A DNA stretch of 5,129 nucleotides from Pseudomonadota bacterium. Its GTDB lineage: Bacteria > Pseudomonadota > Alphaproteobacteria > Acetobacterales > Acetobacteraceae. Location: the NCBI GenBank assembly GCA_021845835.1, contig JAJZVE010000405.1, forward strand, positions 1 to 5,129, given 5' to 3'. The notes below the pieces were generated by a model. That model had not been told where the DNA came from. It searched no databases and saw only the letters and a list, made by a program, of their open reading frames with translations. Below, piece by piece: positions 4,748-5,129 of this stretch. Each line of letters begins with the position of its first letter. The stretch's first letter is position 1. The translations under genes were made by a program, and so were the position numbers.

Positions 4748-5041
4748 ATGCGTGGCTTCCTGCGCGCCGTGGTGCTGGCGGGACTGTATGCGGCCGGTGC
4801 TGCCGGGGCGGCGCTGGCGCAGCCGGCACCGATCCCGCCGCCCCGCGTCGAGCCGCCGCCCCCGCCGCCGCCCGGCGCGCGCTATGTCTGGCAGCCGGGG
4901 CACTGGCGCTGGAACGGCGCCACCTGGGTCTGGATCGGCGGGCATTACGTGATGCGACACCGGCATTGGCACGCCTACGTGCCCGGCCACTGGGCGCGGC
5001 GCGGGCCGGAATGGGTGTGGATTCCGGCGCATTGGCGTTGA
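4748..5041 (+). CDS. Exported WxxGxW (YXWGXW)-repeat protein, proline-rich
   Basis: This 97-residue protein has a clear signal peptide: basic MRGFLR, a hydrophobic core to about residue 20, and a likely cleavage after ALA24. The mature part begins with a proline-rich stretch including seven prolines in a row (36-42). Aromatic repeats follow: YVWQPGHW (46-53), WVWIGGHY (60-67), YVPGHW (78-83) and WVWIPAHW (89-96). Such repeats (WxxGxW/YXWGXW family, as in BcpO-related proteins) occur in small periplasmic or surface proteins of proteobacteria whose function is unknown. There are no cysteines. Histidines recur in each repeat, so metal or polysaccharide binding is possible but unproven. The gene is divergent from the antiporter operon, and its stop codon sits at the edge of a tandem repeat. 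The seven-proline run predicts a need for EF-P during translation. Confidence 0.85.
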   Translation: MRGFLRAVVLAGLYAAGAAGAALAQPAPIPPPRVEPPPPPPPGARYVWQPGHWRWNGATWVWIGGHYVMRHRHWHAYVPGHWARRGPEWVWIPAHWR

Positions 5042-5083
5042 CCCGGGCGTTGGCCGGGGGCGTTGGCCGGGGGCGTTGACCGG
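5034..5083 (+). repeat. 13-bp tandem repeat array at the gene end
   Basis: GGGCGTTGGCCGG occurs at 5045-5057 and 5058-5070, and with one change (GACC for GGCC) at 5071-5083. A degenerate copy, GGCGTTGACC (5034-5043), contains the last codons and the stop of the WxPGHW gene. This looks like local duplication starting from the coding 3' end. Copies 1 and 2 are identical, so the array may vary in number between strains. Confidence 0.8.
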
Positions 5084-5089
5084 CGCCGG

Positions 5090-5118
5090 GGGGATGGCAT
5101 GAGGGCCATGCCGTCCCC
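5090..5118 (+). terminator. Terminator-like hairpin after the WxPGHW gene
   Basis: GGGGATGGCAT (5090-5100) pairs with ATGCCGTCCCC (5108-5118): 11 bp with one G-U pair and a 7-base loop (GAGGGCC). Only a short ATTT follows, so the U-tract is weak. It lies 48 bases after the stop at 5041 and is the only strong hairpin there. Confidence 0.6.
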
Positions 5119-5129
5119 ATTTGACGGCA

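Noticed and set aside
4490..5032. N-terminal extension of the NhaP-type antiporter to an ATG at 5032
   Set aside because: The extra 181 residues are Arg/Pro-rich without membrane helices and run antisense through the WxPGHW gene and the promoter region. The ATG at 4489 starts just before the first helix.

Overview
The window is GC-rich DNA whose genes strongly prefer G or C at third codon positions. It most likely comes from an alphaproteobacterium. A Hint domain of the acetic-acid-bacterium type and a sensor of Rhodospirillales style point towards Acetobacteraceae, but this placement is inferred from protein style and not from a marker gene.

Left part (1-558): the 5' end of a membrane sensor gene runs leftward off the window edge. 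It starts at 348 and encodes a short cytoplasmic tail, one membrane helix and the start of an extracytoplasmic sensor domain. A 210-base divergent spacer separates it from a rightward gene.

Centre-left (559-2172): a single gene encodes an SGNH/GDSL esterase fused at Cys316 to a C-terminal Hint (hedgehog/intein-type) autoprocessing domain. The esterase half has no cysteine, one arginine and two lysines, while the Hint half has 25 arginines. The composition therefore changes exactly at the predicted cleavage residue. This is the most interesting protein in the window.

Centre-right (2136-4518, leftward): a compact operon of two antiporters. A 10-codon leader ORF with a good ribosome-binding site overlaps the start of a CPA1/NhaP-type Na+(K+)/H+ antiporter by ATGA. 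That gene overlaps a CaCA (Ca2+/H+ exchanger-type) antiporter, again by ATGA. The second antiporter lacks several signature Asn/Glu residues of its family. Its 3' end overlaps the esterase-Hint gene tail-to-tail by 37 bases. Upstream of the leader ORF is a strong 14-bp bulged stem-loop, so the operon probably has a structured leader RNA.

Right part (4519-5129): a divergent regulatory region contains dyads and a candidate promoter. A small rightward gene follows, encoding an exported proline- and tryptophan-rich WxPGHW-repeat protein. It ends inside a 13-bp tandem repeat array and is followed by a terminator-like hairpin.

Together the right half looks like an ion- and pH-homeostasis operon next to an envelope protein. 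The left half looks like a sensor gene next to an unusual self-processing hydrolase. No mobile element, CRISPR array, tRNA or rRNA was seen.
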